A DNA stretch of 16,145 bases from Avichristensenella sp031550095 (GTDB taxonomy: Bacteria; Bacillota; Clostridia; Christensenellales; Aristaeellaceae), in the NCBI GenBank assembly GCA_031550095.1, contig JAVBOX010000164.1, forward strand, positions 1 to 16,145, in the 5' to 3' direction. The position numbers were made by a program, and so were the translations under genes. Below, piece by piece: positions 1 through 6,949 of this stretch. The notes beneath the pieces are model-generated. The model ran no database searches and was not told the DNA's origin. It saw nothing but the letters and a program-made list of their open reading frames with translations. Position 1 is the first letter of the stretch, and each line of letters starts with the position of its first letter.

Positions 1-1111
1 CTGCCGGGCTTTTTTCTGCACTTTGCCGGCGCGCATCAGGGCGGGCAAATGCCCCGGAATGTCCCGCATGGATTCAGAGAGTTCCTTCAATCCCTTTTCC
101 TTCCGCTTGATGGACTCCCAACTCTTAAGCACATCCTCCGCCGTCTCGCAGCGAATCTCCCCAAAGATATGGGCATGCCGAGTGATCATCTTGCGGCAGA
201 TGGCAGTCGTGATGTCTCCGATGGCAAACTCCCCATGTTCCTTGGCGACCTGAGCGTGAAAGACCACCTGGAGCAGGACGTCTCCCAATTCATCCGCCAC
301 TTCCCAGGGATCCCCCCGGTCGATGGCATCCACCGCTTCATAGGCTTCCTCGATGAGATATTCCCGGAGGGATTTTTGCGTCTGTTCCAAATCCCAGGGG
401 CATCCATCCCCCGGGCGCCTGAGGCGGGCCATGATGTCCAATAAATCCTGGAATGTATATCTCACCCGCTCCCAGTAGGCACTCTGGGGCACAAATGTCC
501 AGGACAGATGATCATAATGTCCCTCCCTGTCCAGATCGTCCAAGGGGATAGCCTTCCCATTCAACAGCACAAGGTGCGTTGGCGCGTAAACCTCCAGGAG
601 CTTCAGCTTGACTTCTCCCGCAAGAACACCGCTGTTCAGCTCCGAGATAAAAAGAGGGATGTCAGGGTTCAGATGGCGGTATTGAAAATCCACCCCGGGC
701 ACGGAGCACAGGCCAATGCCCATGGGCATGTCCATTTCAAGAACCGCGCTTTGAGCGATTCGGTCCTGGCTTACCCCAGGCAAAACCGTCATCTTCGCGC
801 CTTTCGCCCGAAGCGTCTTGACAGTGGCATCGGTCAGAGGATCCGCCACCCCATAGCAAAGCGGCACGTCCTTCGCCAATCGAAGCACCCTTTCGGCAAT
901 CGCGTCGTTGAGAGCGTCAAAATCATCGGCCGCCTCATAGCAATCGTCCAGGGATTCAAAAGGAATGCCCTGGCCCCAAAGCCAGTCCGCAACCCCATGT
1001 CTCGCCGTCCGGAGGCACACTTTTTTCGCCGCCCGAAGCGCTTCCGCGGCATCCAGCGTCATCCACCCAGCCCGATCCGGTCCCAAGGCAACTACCGTTA
1101 TCAAATTCATG
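1..1111 (-). CDS. mazG: YabN-type MazG protein (tetrapyrrole methylase-like + MazG NTP pyrophosphohydrolase), 3' truncated by window edge
   Basis: The frame is open from an ATG at 1111 to the left edge (370 codons, no stop), so the C-terminus lies outside the window. Residues 1-215 resemble the tetrapyrrole (corrin/porphyrin) methylase-like domain of B. subtilis YabN. From about residue 222 there is a clear MazG domain: GDGCPWDLEQTQ (235-244), the metal-binding EExxE-type helix LIEEAYEAVDAI (252-263) and ELGDVLLQVVFHA (274-286). MazG enzymes hydrolyse nucleoside triphosphates to monophosphates and pyrophosphate, clearing abnormal nucleotides. The methylase half has no established reaction in this fusion. 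The start is set by AAAGGAG six bases upstream. It lies 15 bp after the flippase stop, so the two are probably cotranscribed, and the order matches spoVT-yabM-yabN of Bacillus. The MazG assignment is strong. Confidence 0.95.
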
Positions 1112-1126
1112 GTTTCTCCTTTGTTA

Positions 1127-2737
1127 TCAGGTGCGCCAAACGCCTAGATTGCGCATCAGCCTTTCCAGATACCGCCCGCCCGGCACCTGGCCCATATCAT
1201 CACGGCGGAGCACCCCCAGGGCAAATACCAGCGCAATGTAGACCAAAATGCCCGCAAAGATCGCCAGCAAGGTGCTTGCACGCCTGTTCATGTCCAATAT
1301 TTGCATCATGATCAGAACCACAACCGCCATGCCCGCCGTCGCGGCACCAGGCCGGATCAGCACGTCTCCCCAGCGAATTTTCAGCCCCGTCTTCCGAACG
1401 ATGAAGATCAGGTTGATGATCATGGAGGTTCCATAGCAGATCATGGAGGCGATGGGCGCACCAAAGATATTGATGCTGGGAATGGAGACCAGGGAGTAGT
1501 TGAAGGCGATTTTCAACAAAACCCCCAGCACCAGGGAATACATGGGAATCTTTTGTAGCCCTGCCCCCTGCAAAATGCCGGTGGTGGCCTGAACCTGGGT
1601 AAAGAAAAAGATGGTCAGCGCACTCAGCGACAGGACATCACCGGTTAAAATGAGCTCCTCCGGGGTTAAGCTGGATTGATACAGGAGATGCAGGATAGGC
1701 GTCGCCAGGATGGACATGCCGATGGCGCAGGGAAAGCTAATCAAGCTGGCCAGGCGAAGCCCCAGCAGGCTCGTCCGGTGCATGTCCTCCTTGCGGTTTT
1801 CCACTCGGGCAGACGCGATGATGGGCACAAGCCCAATGCTGACAGCCGTGGCGAATACCGTGGGCACATTGATGAGAGAACTGGTTGGCCCGTTTAGTGC
1901 GCCAAAGCGCACCCTTGCATCTTCCAGGCTGAAGCCCACCGACATGAGAAGACGCTTGATCATCGCCGTATCGATATTCAGGGACAAGGGAACGATCATG
2001 GAACCGATGGTGATGGGCACCGCAATGCGAAGCATCTGCATGGCCAATGCGCGAAAACTGGAGGTTTCGCTAAGATCCTCTGATTCCTCTTTGGCAAAGT
2101 CATGCCGCTTGAACAGGTATACAGCAGCCATAAAAAGCATGGCCAGCCCTTCACTGATGGTAATGCCAAGCAACGCCCCGCCGGCCGCTTGGGCAAGCCC
2201 ATACCGGGAGCCCAAGATCGCCAGCGGAGAGGAGATCAGCACCTTTGCCAATTGCTCGATAAGCTGGGAAACGGCGGTGGGGGCCATTCGGGTACGACCC
2301 TGCATGTATCCGCGAAACACAGACATGACGGACACGATCAATATGGAGGGAGCGATAGCCTGATATCCCAGGGTGGACGCGGGGTCCTTTACCCATAGGG
2401 AGAGGGGGTATGCCAAGGCGATCAATAGCAGCATCAAGGACGCGCCAATTCCGGTCAACAGAATCAGCGCCGTCCGCATCAGCGCCTTGATCTCCCGGAA
2501 ACGATGGAGGGTGATGTTTTCGGAAACCATCCGGGAAATCGCCACTGGGATTCCGGCGGTGGAGATGGTCAGCAGGAGCGTATAAGTCGGATAGACCGTT
2601 TGGAACAAACCCTGGCCGCCCAGGCCAATCAGGTCCGTAAGCTTGAGTTGGAAAAACATCCCAATCAGCTTGGAGAAGATGCCCGCGACGCTCAGGATGG
2701 CAAACCCGCCAACCAGCGAATTCTTCTTTTGGCCCAT
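1127..2737 (-). CDS. SpoVB/YabM-type polysaccharide (lipid-linked) flippase, MVF/MATE-like
   Basis: A 536-residue polytopic membrane protein with about 14 hydrophobic segments, the usual size and profile of the SpoVB/MurJ-related oligosaccharidyl-lipid flippase superfamily. Recognisable stretches are the N-terminal GGFAILSVAGIFSKLIGMFF, the segment around SPLAILGSRYGLAQAAGGA, and the central NIDTAMIKRLL region. Family members move lipid-linked cell wall or cortex precursors across the cytoplasmic membrane. An upstream in-frame start at 2767 exists, but ATG 2737 is preferred because AAAGGAG sits six bases before it. The order spoVT, this gene, yabN is that of B. subtilis, where the equivalent is yabM. 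Whether it acts in vegetative wall synthesis or in cortex formation cannot be read from sequence. It has its own sigma-A-like promoter (2777-2804), which argues against purely forespore expression. Confidence 0.93.
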   Translation of the reverse strand: MGQKKNSLVGGFAILSVAGIFSKLIGMFFQLKLTDLIGLGGQGLFQTVYPTYTLLLTISTAGIPVAISRMVSENITLHRFREIKALMRTALILLTGIGASLMLLLIALAYPLSLWVKDPASTLGYQAIAPSILIVSVMSVFRGYMQGRTRMAPTAVSQLIEQLAKVLISSPLAILGSRYGLAQAAGGALLGITISEGLAMLFMAAVYLFKRHDFAKEESEDLSETSSFRALAMQMLRIAVPITIGSMIVPLSLNIDTAMIKRLLMSVGFSLEDARVRFGALNGPTSSLINVPTVFATAVSIGLVPIIASARVENRKEDMHRTSLLGLRLASLISFPCAIGMSILATPILHLLYQSSLTPEELILTGDVLSLSALTIFFFTQVQATTGILQGAGLQKIPMYSLVLGVLLKIAFNYSLVSIPSINIFGAPIASMICYGTSMIINLIFIVRKTGLKIRWGDVLIRPGAATAGMAVVVLIMMQILDMNRRASTLLAIFAGILVYIALVFALGVLRRDDMGQVPGGRYLERLMRNLGVWRT

Positions 2738-2755
2738 GAGGTCTCCTTTCACGAT

Positions 2756-2793
2756 AAAAAACCGCAACCTGCTCCTATTATAGCAAATTGCGG
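2756..2793 (-). terminator. Intrinsic terminator between spoVT and the flippase gene
   Basis: Read on the minus strand, CCGCAA (2793-2788) pairs with TTGCGG (2767-2762), and inside it TGCT (2785-2782) pairs with AGCA (2773-2770). Six consecutive T follow (2761-2756). The hairpin lies downstream of the spoVT stop and upstream of the flippase start, so it should stop forespore transcripts coming out of spoVT. The -10 box of the flippase promoter is in its loop region. Confidence 0.72.
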
Positions 2794-2804
2794 AAAAAGT
2801 TCAA
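2777..2804 (-). promoter_or_regulatory. Sigma-A-type promoter for flippase-mazG, embedded in the terminator
   Basis: On the minus strand TTGAAC (2804-2799), a 16-bp spacer, and a perfect TATAAT (2782-2777). The predicted start near 2770 lies past the first arm of the terminator hairpin, so transcripts from this promoter would lack that arm and escape termination. It would leave a leader of about 33 nt before ATG 2737. Confidence 0.62.
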
Positions 2805-2826
2805 GGCACGGCAGCCATCAGAAAGA

Positions 2827-3381
2827 TCACTGCTCCATTTGGCGGCCGACGATTCCGGCAGTGGTTTCCGCCACTTTCAGCTCCGTATCCCCCATTTTTA
2901 CACCCTGTTCGCGGCTTAGGAGCAGCACGCCGCCAATGGCCTCTCCATCGGCGATTATGGGAGAAAATACCTGGGCAGTATAGGCAACCGCCTCATCCTC
3001 GTTGGTGATCGCGAACACCTTTCCCCCTGCGGCCTTATTGATCGCCATGCTTTGCCGGCTGGCGATGGCGGCTTCCAAATCACGGCTGATGGGTTTATCC
3101 CAGAGTTCCTTCCGCGGAACGCCCGACGCGGCAACCACCATGTCCCGGTCACAAATGCAGGCAATATGCCCCAAAGAACGAAAAAGAGATTCCGTGTAAT
3201 CCTTAGCGAAAGCGGCAATTTCACCGATTGGGGAATACTTCTTCAGGATCACTTCGCCGTCGCGATCCGTATAGATTTCCAGCGGGTCTCCCTCGCGTAT
3301 GCGAAGTGTTCTTCGGATTTCCTTAGGGATAACCACCCTGCCCAGTTCATCGATTCTGCGGACAATGCCCGTAGCTCTCAA
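2827..3381 (-). CDS. spoVT: Stage V sporulation transcription regulator SpoVT
   Basis: 184 residues, close to the 178 of B. subtilis SpoVT and very similar to it. The N-terminal AbrB-like swapped-hairpin DNA-binding domain (1-50) reads RATGIVRRIDELGRVVIPKE, followed by IRREGD-like and GEVILKKYSPI stretches. The rest (about 55-184) is the GAF-like sensory domain ending in GRQMEQ, as in Bacillus. SpoVT is a forespore regulator that tunes sigma-G genes, including germination and coat-related genes, and in B. subtilis it affects its own expression. The start is TTG at 3381: GAGGAGG lies eight to nine bases upstream, and the nearby ATG at 3395 is out of frame and reads only six codons. A sigma-G promoter and inverted repeats lie just upstream. 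Confidence 0.97.
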   Translation of the reverse strand: MRATGIVRRIDELGRVVIPKEIRRTLRIREGDPLEIYTDRDGEVILKKYSPIGEIAAFAKDYTESLFRSLGHIACICDRDMVVAASGVPRKELWDKPISRDLEAAIASRQSMAINKAAGGKVFAITNEDEAVAYTAQVFSPIIADGEAIGGVLLLSREQGVKMGDTELKVAETTAGIVGRQMEQ

Positions 3382-3402
3382 TGCAAACGCCTCCTCATGT
3401 TC

Positions 3403-3479
3403 TGAAAAAAATCAATGTGCGCCTTGTCGAGCCTAGTATGATGCCAAGGCGTGGTTTTTATGCCGGTTGATTTTTTTCA
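3403..3479. repeat. Nested inverted repeats bracketing the spoVT promoter
   Basis: Outer pair: TGAAAAAAATCAA (3403-3415) and its exact 13-bp reverse complement (3467-3479), with 51 bp between the arms. Inner pair: CGCCTTG (3420-3426) and CAAGGCG (3445-3451), exact over 7 bp and centred on the sigma-G -10 box. The right outer arm contains the -35 box of the divergent promoter. These are candidate operators; the protein that binds is unknown. Confidence 0.6.
3434..3463 (-). promoter_or_regulatory. Sigma-G promoter of spoVT
   Basis: On the minus strand GCATA (3463-3459), 18-bp spacer, CATACTA (3440-3434). This fits the known B. subtilis sigma-G consensus GHATR-N18-CATNHTA at every defined position. 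The predicted start near 3427 gives a 5' leader of about 45 nt before the TTG start codon. Sigma-G control of spoVT is established in B. subtilis. Confidence 0.82.
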
Positions 3480-3495
3480 TTGGCAAGGGTATAAT
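3467..3495 (+). promoter_or_regulatory. Sigma-A promoter for the HPr-like/DUF4364 unit
   Basis: TTGATT (3467-3472), 17-bp spacer, perfect TATAAT (3490-3495). The expected start is near 3502, giving a leader of about 46 nt. Its -35 box is only 3 bp from the -35 of the divergent spoVT sigma-G promoter. Confidence 0.78.
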
Positions 3496-3548
3496 CAGAT
3501 TGTCAGCAATAAACAAAACCGATAAAAAATGAAAAGGGGAAATATGGA

Positions 3549-3776
3549 ATGAAATCCGTAACAATTCGTCTCAGCCTTGCGGAGAATGTCAAGGCTTTTG
3601 TCAACGCTGTCAATCGTTATCCTTACGATATGGACCTCCGCTCCGGCCGCCACGTGGTGGACGCCAAATCCATCCTTGGAATTTTTAGCCTGGATCTTTC
3701 CAAGCCCGTGAAGCTGGAAATCCGCAGCGATGATTGCGACGCGCTGTTGGAGGATATTAAGCCTTTCACAGTCTAA
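3549..3776 (+). CDS. HPr-like protein without the phospho-histidine
   Basis: 75 residues with the HPr fold signature in the second half: DMDLRSGRHVVDAKSILGIF then SLDLSKPVKLEI. This matches the segment around the regulatory Ser46 of HPr (KSIMGVMSL in B. subtilis), so Ser41 here is the equivalent. The N-terminal GIHARPA active-site segment carrying His15 is absent; the corresponding stretch is LSLAENVKAFVNAV. The protein therefore cannot pass phosphate in the PTS as HPr does, and in that sense resembles Crh, which keeps only the serine. A regulatory or structural role is inferred. AAGGGGA lies upstream of ATG 3549; ATG 3544 gives only two codons. It is followed by a DUF4364 gene after 2 bp, so the two are probably translationally coupled. 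Confidence 0.82.
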   Translation: MKSVTIRLSLAENVKAFVNAVNRYPYDMDLRSGRHVVDAKSILGIFSLDLSKPVKLEIRSDDCDALLEDIKPFTV

Positions 3777-3778
3777 TC

Positions 3779-4318
3779 ATGCAGCGCCGGCCGTCCGATA
3801 CTGAAAATAAGCTTTTTCTGCTTTATGCCCTTGATTCCCTGGGACCATCTACCGCCCAGCAGCTTCTGCTCTTTGGTGCGGAAACAGGTGAATTGGGGTA
3901 TATTTCAGTTCAGCTTGGTTTGGCGGAACTGGTGGATTCTCAGTTTTTGCGCAAAGAAAAGCACCCTATCGGGGCGCTGTACACCTTAACGGGAAAAGGG
4001 CGTGACTCCCTGCAGATGTTCGCCTCCAGGATTCCACACTCCCGCAAGGAAACGGTGAATCGCACAGCAGAGGTCTGGCGAAAGCGTTTTCGGCGGGAGC
4101 AGCAAATGCCGGCCAACATCTATAAAGGCGCAAACAGCGAATACAAAGTCCGCCTTCAGCTCATTGAGCGGAGTGAGGCGATTTTAGACATTTCGGTGAA
4201 TGTGCCGACCCATCAGCAGGCAGAGCGCTTTTGCAGTGCATGGATTGTTCAGGCCTCCGGCATCTATGCGCACCTGATGTACGCCCTTGGCGAGGGTGAG
4301 ACGGAGGCAGCGCCTTAG
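3779..4318 (+). CDS. DUF4364 family protein (winged-helix, PadR-like)
   Basis: 179 residues. The N-terminal 80 residues have a winged-helix pattern: helix KLFLLYALDSLGPSTAQQLL, a central helix IGYI-type segment before LAELVDSQFLRKE, and a wing ALYTLTGKGRDSLQMF. The C-terminal half (about 105-172) has the family's mixed strands, EYKVRLQLIERSEAILDISVNVP, then a helix QAERFCSAWIVQASGIYAHLM. This corresponds to DUF4364, a clostridial family of unknown function thought to bind DNA. The start lies 2 bp after the HPr-like stop with no separate promoter, so it is in the same transcript. No target or ligand can be inferred. Confidence 0.8.
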   Translation: MQRRPSDTENKLFLLYALDSLGPSTAQQLLLFGAETGELGYISVQLGLAELVDSQFLRKEKHPIGALYTLTGKGRDSLQMFASRIPHSRKETVNRTAEVWRKRFRREQQMPANIYKGANSEYKVRLQLIERSEAILDISVNVPTHQQAERFCSAWIVQASGIYAHLMYALGEGETEAAP

Positions 4319-4377
4319 GCAAGATGCATATCCGTCGGCGCCAGCGGCGGCGGAGATCTGCCAAATGCCCGCCTTTG

Positions 4378-5247
4378 TCAAGGGGTAAGGTCGAGAACGG
4401 CGAGCCCTTTGGGTTCCCCCACGCGGAGGCGCCGCATAATCGTCCCCCGCCTCAGGTCGATCAGGCTCACCAGTCCGTCCAGTTCGTCGGTTATGCAGGC
4501 GGCCCTGCCCAAGGGCACGATTTCCGTCGGCAGTCCGGCGATTTTTGTTTGCCAGCGTATGCGCCCATTGGGAGGCTCCAGCATGGTCAAGCACTGGAGA
4601 TGGCCAACGAGCAATCCGCCGCCGCAGGGAGCCATGGCACCTGGAATTCCGGGCAACGCCGTCCAGGGTTTCCATTTTCCGTCCACATCAATGGCTCCCA
4701 CGATGGTGCCCAGGTCATACTCTCCCGCAGCGCACAGCGCCATGAGCTTCCCGGCAAAGAAGCACACATCGCAGACCACCCCACCGATTTGAAAAGTGGC
4801 GCGGACCCGCAGGGTAGCGGCGTCCAGTAGCGCCACCTCGCAGGTGCCTCCGCAGGCAACCGCAAGGGAGCGGCCCCCGTCATCCTGAGCCAGGCCCCTC
4901 GGGTGCATGCCCGTGTGGACGATATTGAGCAGGCGGCCTTGGCCCGCGTCCAGCATCTGCACGCTATCCGCGCCGCCCGCCAAAACATATAGGTACATGC
5001 CATTATGGGAAAGAGAAAGCGCCTCAATTTCAGGCGCGGTGGAAAAAGTCTTTTCCAGGGCAAACGTGGTGCGGTTTAAGACATGAACCAGCGGGTCCGA
5101 AGCGTCGGCGCAATAGAGCGAGGATCCCATGAGCAGCCTTCCCGGACTAAACGGCATCCGAATTCGGCTGCCAACTTCCAAATCGGGCAGCATCAGAATG
5201 GCCAACAGCCCCTGGAGCGAATCAGAAACCGCAAGCCTTCCATGCAT
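4378..5247 (-). CDS. YVTN/YncE-like beta-propeller protein, function unknown
   Basis: 289 residues made of repeated four-strand blades. Several units show the propeller pattern of a strand, a small turn, then 'VxLLDAATLxVxxxFxIGG', for example GTCEVALLDAATLRVRATF at about 135-153 and LDGLVSLIDLRRGTIMRRL near the C-terminus. There is no signal peptide or membrane segment, so it should be cytoplasmic, unlike many YncE-type proteins. The start is set by GGGGGAGGG seven bases before ATG 5247. It is a single-gene unit, convergent with the DUF4364 gene (59 bp apart, no clear terminator) and divergent from the TSCPD gene. Propellers are usually protein or ligand scaffolds, and no catalytic residues are recognisable. 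The fold call is good; the role is unknown. Confidence 0.72.
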   Translation of the reverse strand: MHGRLAVSDSLQGLLAILMLPDLEVGSRIRMPFSPGRLLMGSSLYCADASDPLVHVLNRTTFALEKTFSTAPEIEALSLSHNGMYLYVLAGGADSVQMLDAGQGRLLNIVHTGMHPRGLAQDDGGRSLAVACGGTCEVALLDAATLRVRATFQIGGVVCDVCFFAGKLMALCAAGEYDLGTIVGAIDVDGKWKPWTALPGIPGAMAPCGGGLLVGHLQCLTMLEPPNGRIRWQTKIAGLPTEIVPLGRAACITDELDGLVSLIDLRRGTIMRRLRVGEPKGLAVLDLTP

Positions 5248-5470
5248 GCTATGCCCTCCCCCGCCAGTCGCTGATGCATCCTATGCGGAGGCGTGTCTGG
5301 CGGTGAAGGGTTTTTCATGGCAAAACCCTGTCAATCTTTGTCGACCCAACATGGCTATAAGGTTTTCTCGCCCAAATGTCCGGAAAACGGGCAAAAAAAT
5401 GGATGCGACGGAAAAATAGTATAGTGGGAATCGTTTAAAACCGAACATGGATGAATCATTGGAGGAATAA
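5248..5470. promoter_or_regulatory. Divergent intergenic region with an 8-bp inverted repeat
   Basis: This region separates the minus-strand propeller gene from the plus-strand TSCPD gene. It contains AGGGTTTT (5307-5314) and AAAACCCT (5322-5329), an exact inverted repeat with a 7-nt loop and no T-tract, so it looks more like an operator than a terminator. A TATAGT hexamer at 5420-5425 could be the -10 of the TSCPD gene, but no good -35 stands 17 bp before it. No gene fits here. Confidence 0.4.
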
Positions 5471-5719
5471 ATGTATACATTTAGGACAAGTGGAACCTGC
5501 TCAAAGGCAATTCATCTGGATATTCAGGATGGGGTCATCATGAGCTGCGCTTTCGACGACGGCTGTGACGGCAATGCCCAGGGCATATCTAAGCTCATCG
5601 TCGGCCGTACCCCCAAGGAGATCATCCCCGTGCTGCGGGGCATTCAGTGTCGAAATGGCACCTCCTGCCCCGATCAGCTGGCGATCGCGCTGGAACAGTG
5701 GACTCGGTCAGACGGCTAG
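5471..5719 (+). CDS. TIGR03905 family TSCPD domain protein
   Basis: 82 residues, the normal size for this stand-alone family. It carries the diagnostic TSCPD motif at 64-68 (GTSCPDQLAIAL) plus five cysteines at 10, 26, 32, 60 and 66. The central GNAQGISKLIVGR stretch is also typical. TSCPD domains occur at the C-terminus of class II (B12-dependent) ribonucleotide reductase and as small free proteins in Clostridia. The cysteines suggest metal or redox chemistry, but no function is established for the free form. GGAGGAATAA precedes ATG 5471. The gene converges on the amidohydrolase with only 6 bp between the stops. No ribonucleotide reductase gene is in the window. Confidence 0.9.
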   Translation: MYTFRTSGTCSKAIHLDIQDGVIMSCAFDDGCDGNAQGISKLIVGRTPKEIIPVLRGIQCRNGTSCPDQLAIALEQWTRSDG

Positions 5720-5725
5720 AAGGCT

Positions 5726-6877
5726 CTACCGTTCAAAGCACTGCTCCCCATTCACGAAAACGGCCCGGACATGGGTCCTCGCGTCCAGCGGGTGGCCTTC
5801 ATAGAGGGCAAAGTCCGCGTCCTTCCCCGGCGCCAAGGAGCCAATCCGGTCGTCCAGCCCAATGGCCCACGCGGCGTTTAAGGTAATGGCCATCAGCGCT
5901 TCCTGTTCCGGGAGCCCTTCCCGGACCGCCAGCGCGGCGGAAAGGAACAAGTACTGCAGCGGTATGACCGGATGATCCGTCATAATCGCAAAGCGCACCC
6001 CCGCCTTATGCAGCACCGCCGGCGCCTTGAACGTTAGATTTTTCAGTTCAATTTTGCTGCGCTCGGAGAGCAAAGGCCCCAGGATAATAGGAATGTTGGC
6101 CCGTTTGAGCTCTTCGGCGATCAGATACCCCTCGGTGCAGTGCTCCAGGGTCATGTCCAGGTTGAACTCGTTACGAAGGCGCACCGCCGTAAGAATATCA
6201 TCCGCACGGTGTGCATGGGCCTTCACCAGAATCTTTCCGCTGGCAGCCAACGCCAGCATTTCCTTGCCGAGGCTCCGGTCAGGGCGTTTGCTCCCATCCA
6301 GATCCTCCATTTTTTTGGCGTATGTGAGCCCATCGATCATTGCTTGCCTGAAAATGGCCGCAGTGGCCATCCGGGTAGACGGGCTTTGCTTCCGATCTCC
6401 ATAGACCCGCTTTGGATTTTCACCGAATGCGGTCTTCAGGGCCAGTGGCTCCCGGAGTAGCCGGGGCTCAATAGGGCCCGGCGTCGTCTTCATGGCCAGG
6501 AATTGCCCGCCAACCACATTGGCGGAACCAGGGCCGGTGGCCACGGACGTAACGCCCGCTTCCAAAGCCTCCTCCCAGCAGCGGTCATAGGGGTTCAATC
6601 CGTCGATGGCCCGCATTTCCGCCGTGACGGCGCCTGTCGTCTCGTTTCCGTCGGAGCCTTCCTGGCCCATGCCATCTTCCCACATGCCAATATGGCAATG
6701 GGCATCCACAATGCCCGGCATGACGTACATCCCCTGGGCGTCAATCACCTTAGCCCCCGGCGCGGATAAGCCCGTGCCAACCGCCATCACCTTTCCCCCG
6801 TCGATGAGAAGGTCTCCTCCATCCGGAAAGTCCTTCCCCCCCATGGTCAACAGCTTTCCTCCTCGAACCAGCAACAT
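5726..6877 (-). CDS. Amidohydrolase (imidazolonepropionase-like, COG1228 type)
   Basis: 383 residues of the metal-dependent amidohydrolase superfamily. Metal-ligand motifs in order: DAHCHIG (His60, His62), KAHAHRADD (His221, His223), LEHCTEG (His246) and MTDHPV (Asp301). The C-terminal signature IGSLAPGKDADFALYEGHP marks return to the small beta-sandwich domain. These enzymes hydrolyse C-N bonds of cyclic amides, nucleobases or peptides; the substrate here cannot be assigned. An upstream GTG at 6886 is in frame, but ATG 6877 is preferred because GAGGTG lies six bases before it. It follows galactokinase after 66 bp that hold a 10-bp tandem repeat, so cotranscription with galK is likely but a shared pathway is not evident. 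Confidence 0.88.
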   Translation of the reverse strand: MLLVRGGKLLTMGGKDFPDGGDLLIDGGKVMAVGTGLSAPGAKVIDAQGMYVMPGIVDAHCHIGMWEDGMGQEGSDGNETTGAVTAEMRAIDGLNPYDRCWEEALEAGVTSVATGPGSANVVGGQFLAMKTTPGPIEPRLLREPLALKTAFGENPKRVYGDRKQSPSTRMATAAIFRQAMIDGLTYAKKMEDLDGSKRPDRSLGKEMLALAASGKILVKAHAHRADDILTAVRLRNEFNLDMTLEHCTEGYLIAEELKRANIPIILGPLLSERSKIELKNLTFKAPAVLHKAGVRFAIMTDHPVIPLQYLFLSAALAVREGLPEQEALMAITLNAAWAIGLDDRIGSLAPGKDADFALYEGHPLDARTHVRAVFVNGEQCFER

Positions 6878-6913
6878 ATTGAACACCTCATCCCCATGAA
6901 TTTTGCTTCATTC

Positions 6914-6949
6914 TCAATCCAACTCAATCCAACTCAATCCAACTCAATC
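6914..6949. repeat. 10-bp tandem repeat, 3.6 copies, between galK and the amidohydrolase gene
   Basis: TCAATCCAAC is repeated three times exactly (6914-6943) and followed by TCAATC (6944-6949). On the coding (minus) strand the unit is GTTGGATTGA, and the array begins in the galK stop codon (TGA 6946-6944). No hairpin or reading frame explains it. Confidence 0.9.

Noticed and set aside
508..1311. 267-codon plus-strand ORF
   Set aside because: Antisense to the clear mazG frame and the flippase 3' end; low-complexity, Arg/Pro/His-rich translation with no family resemblance.
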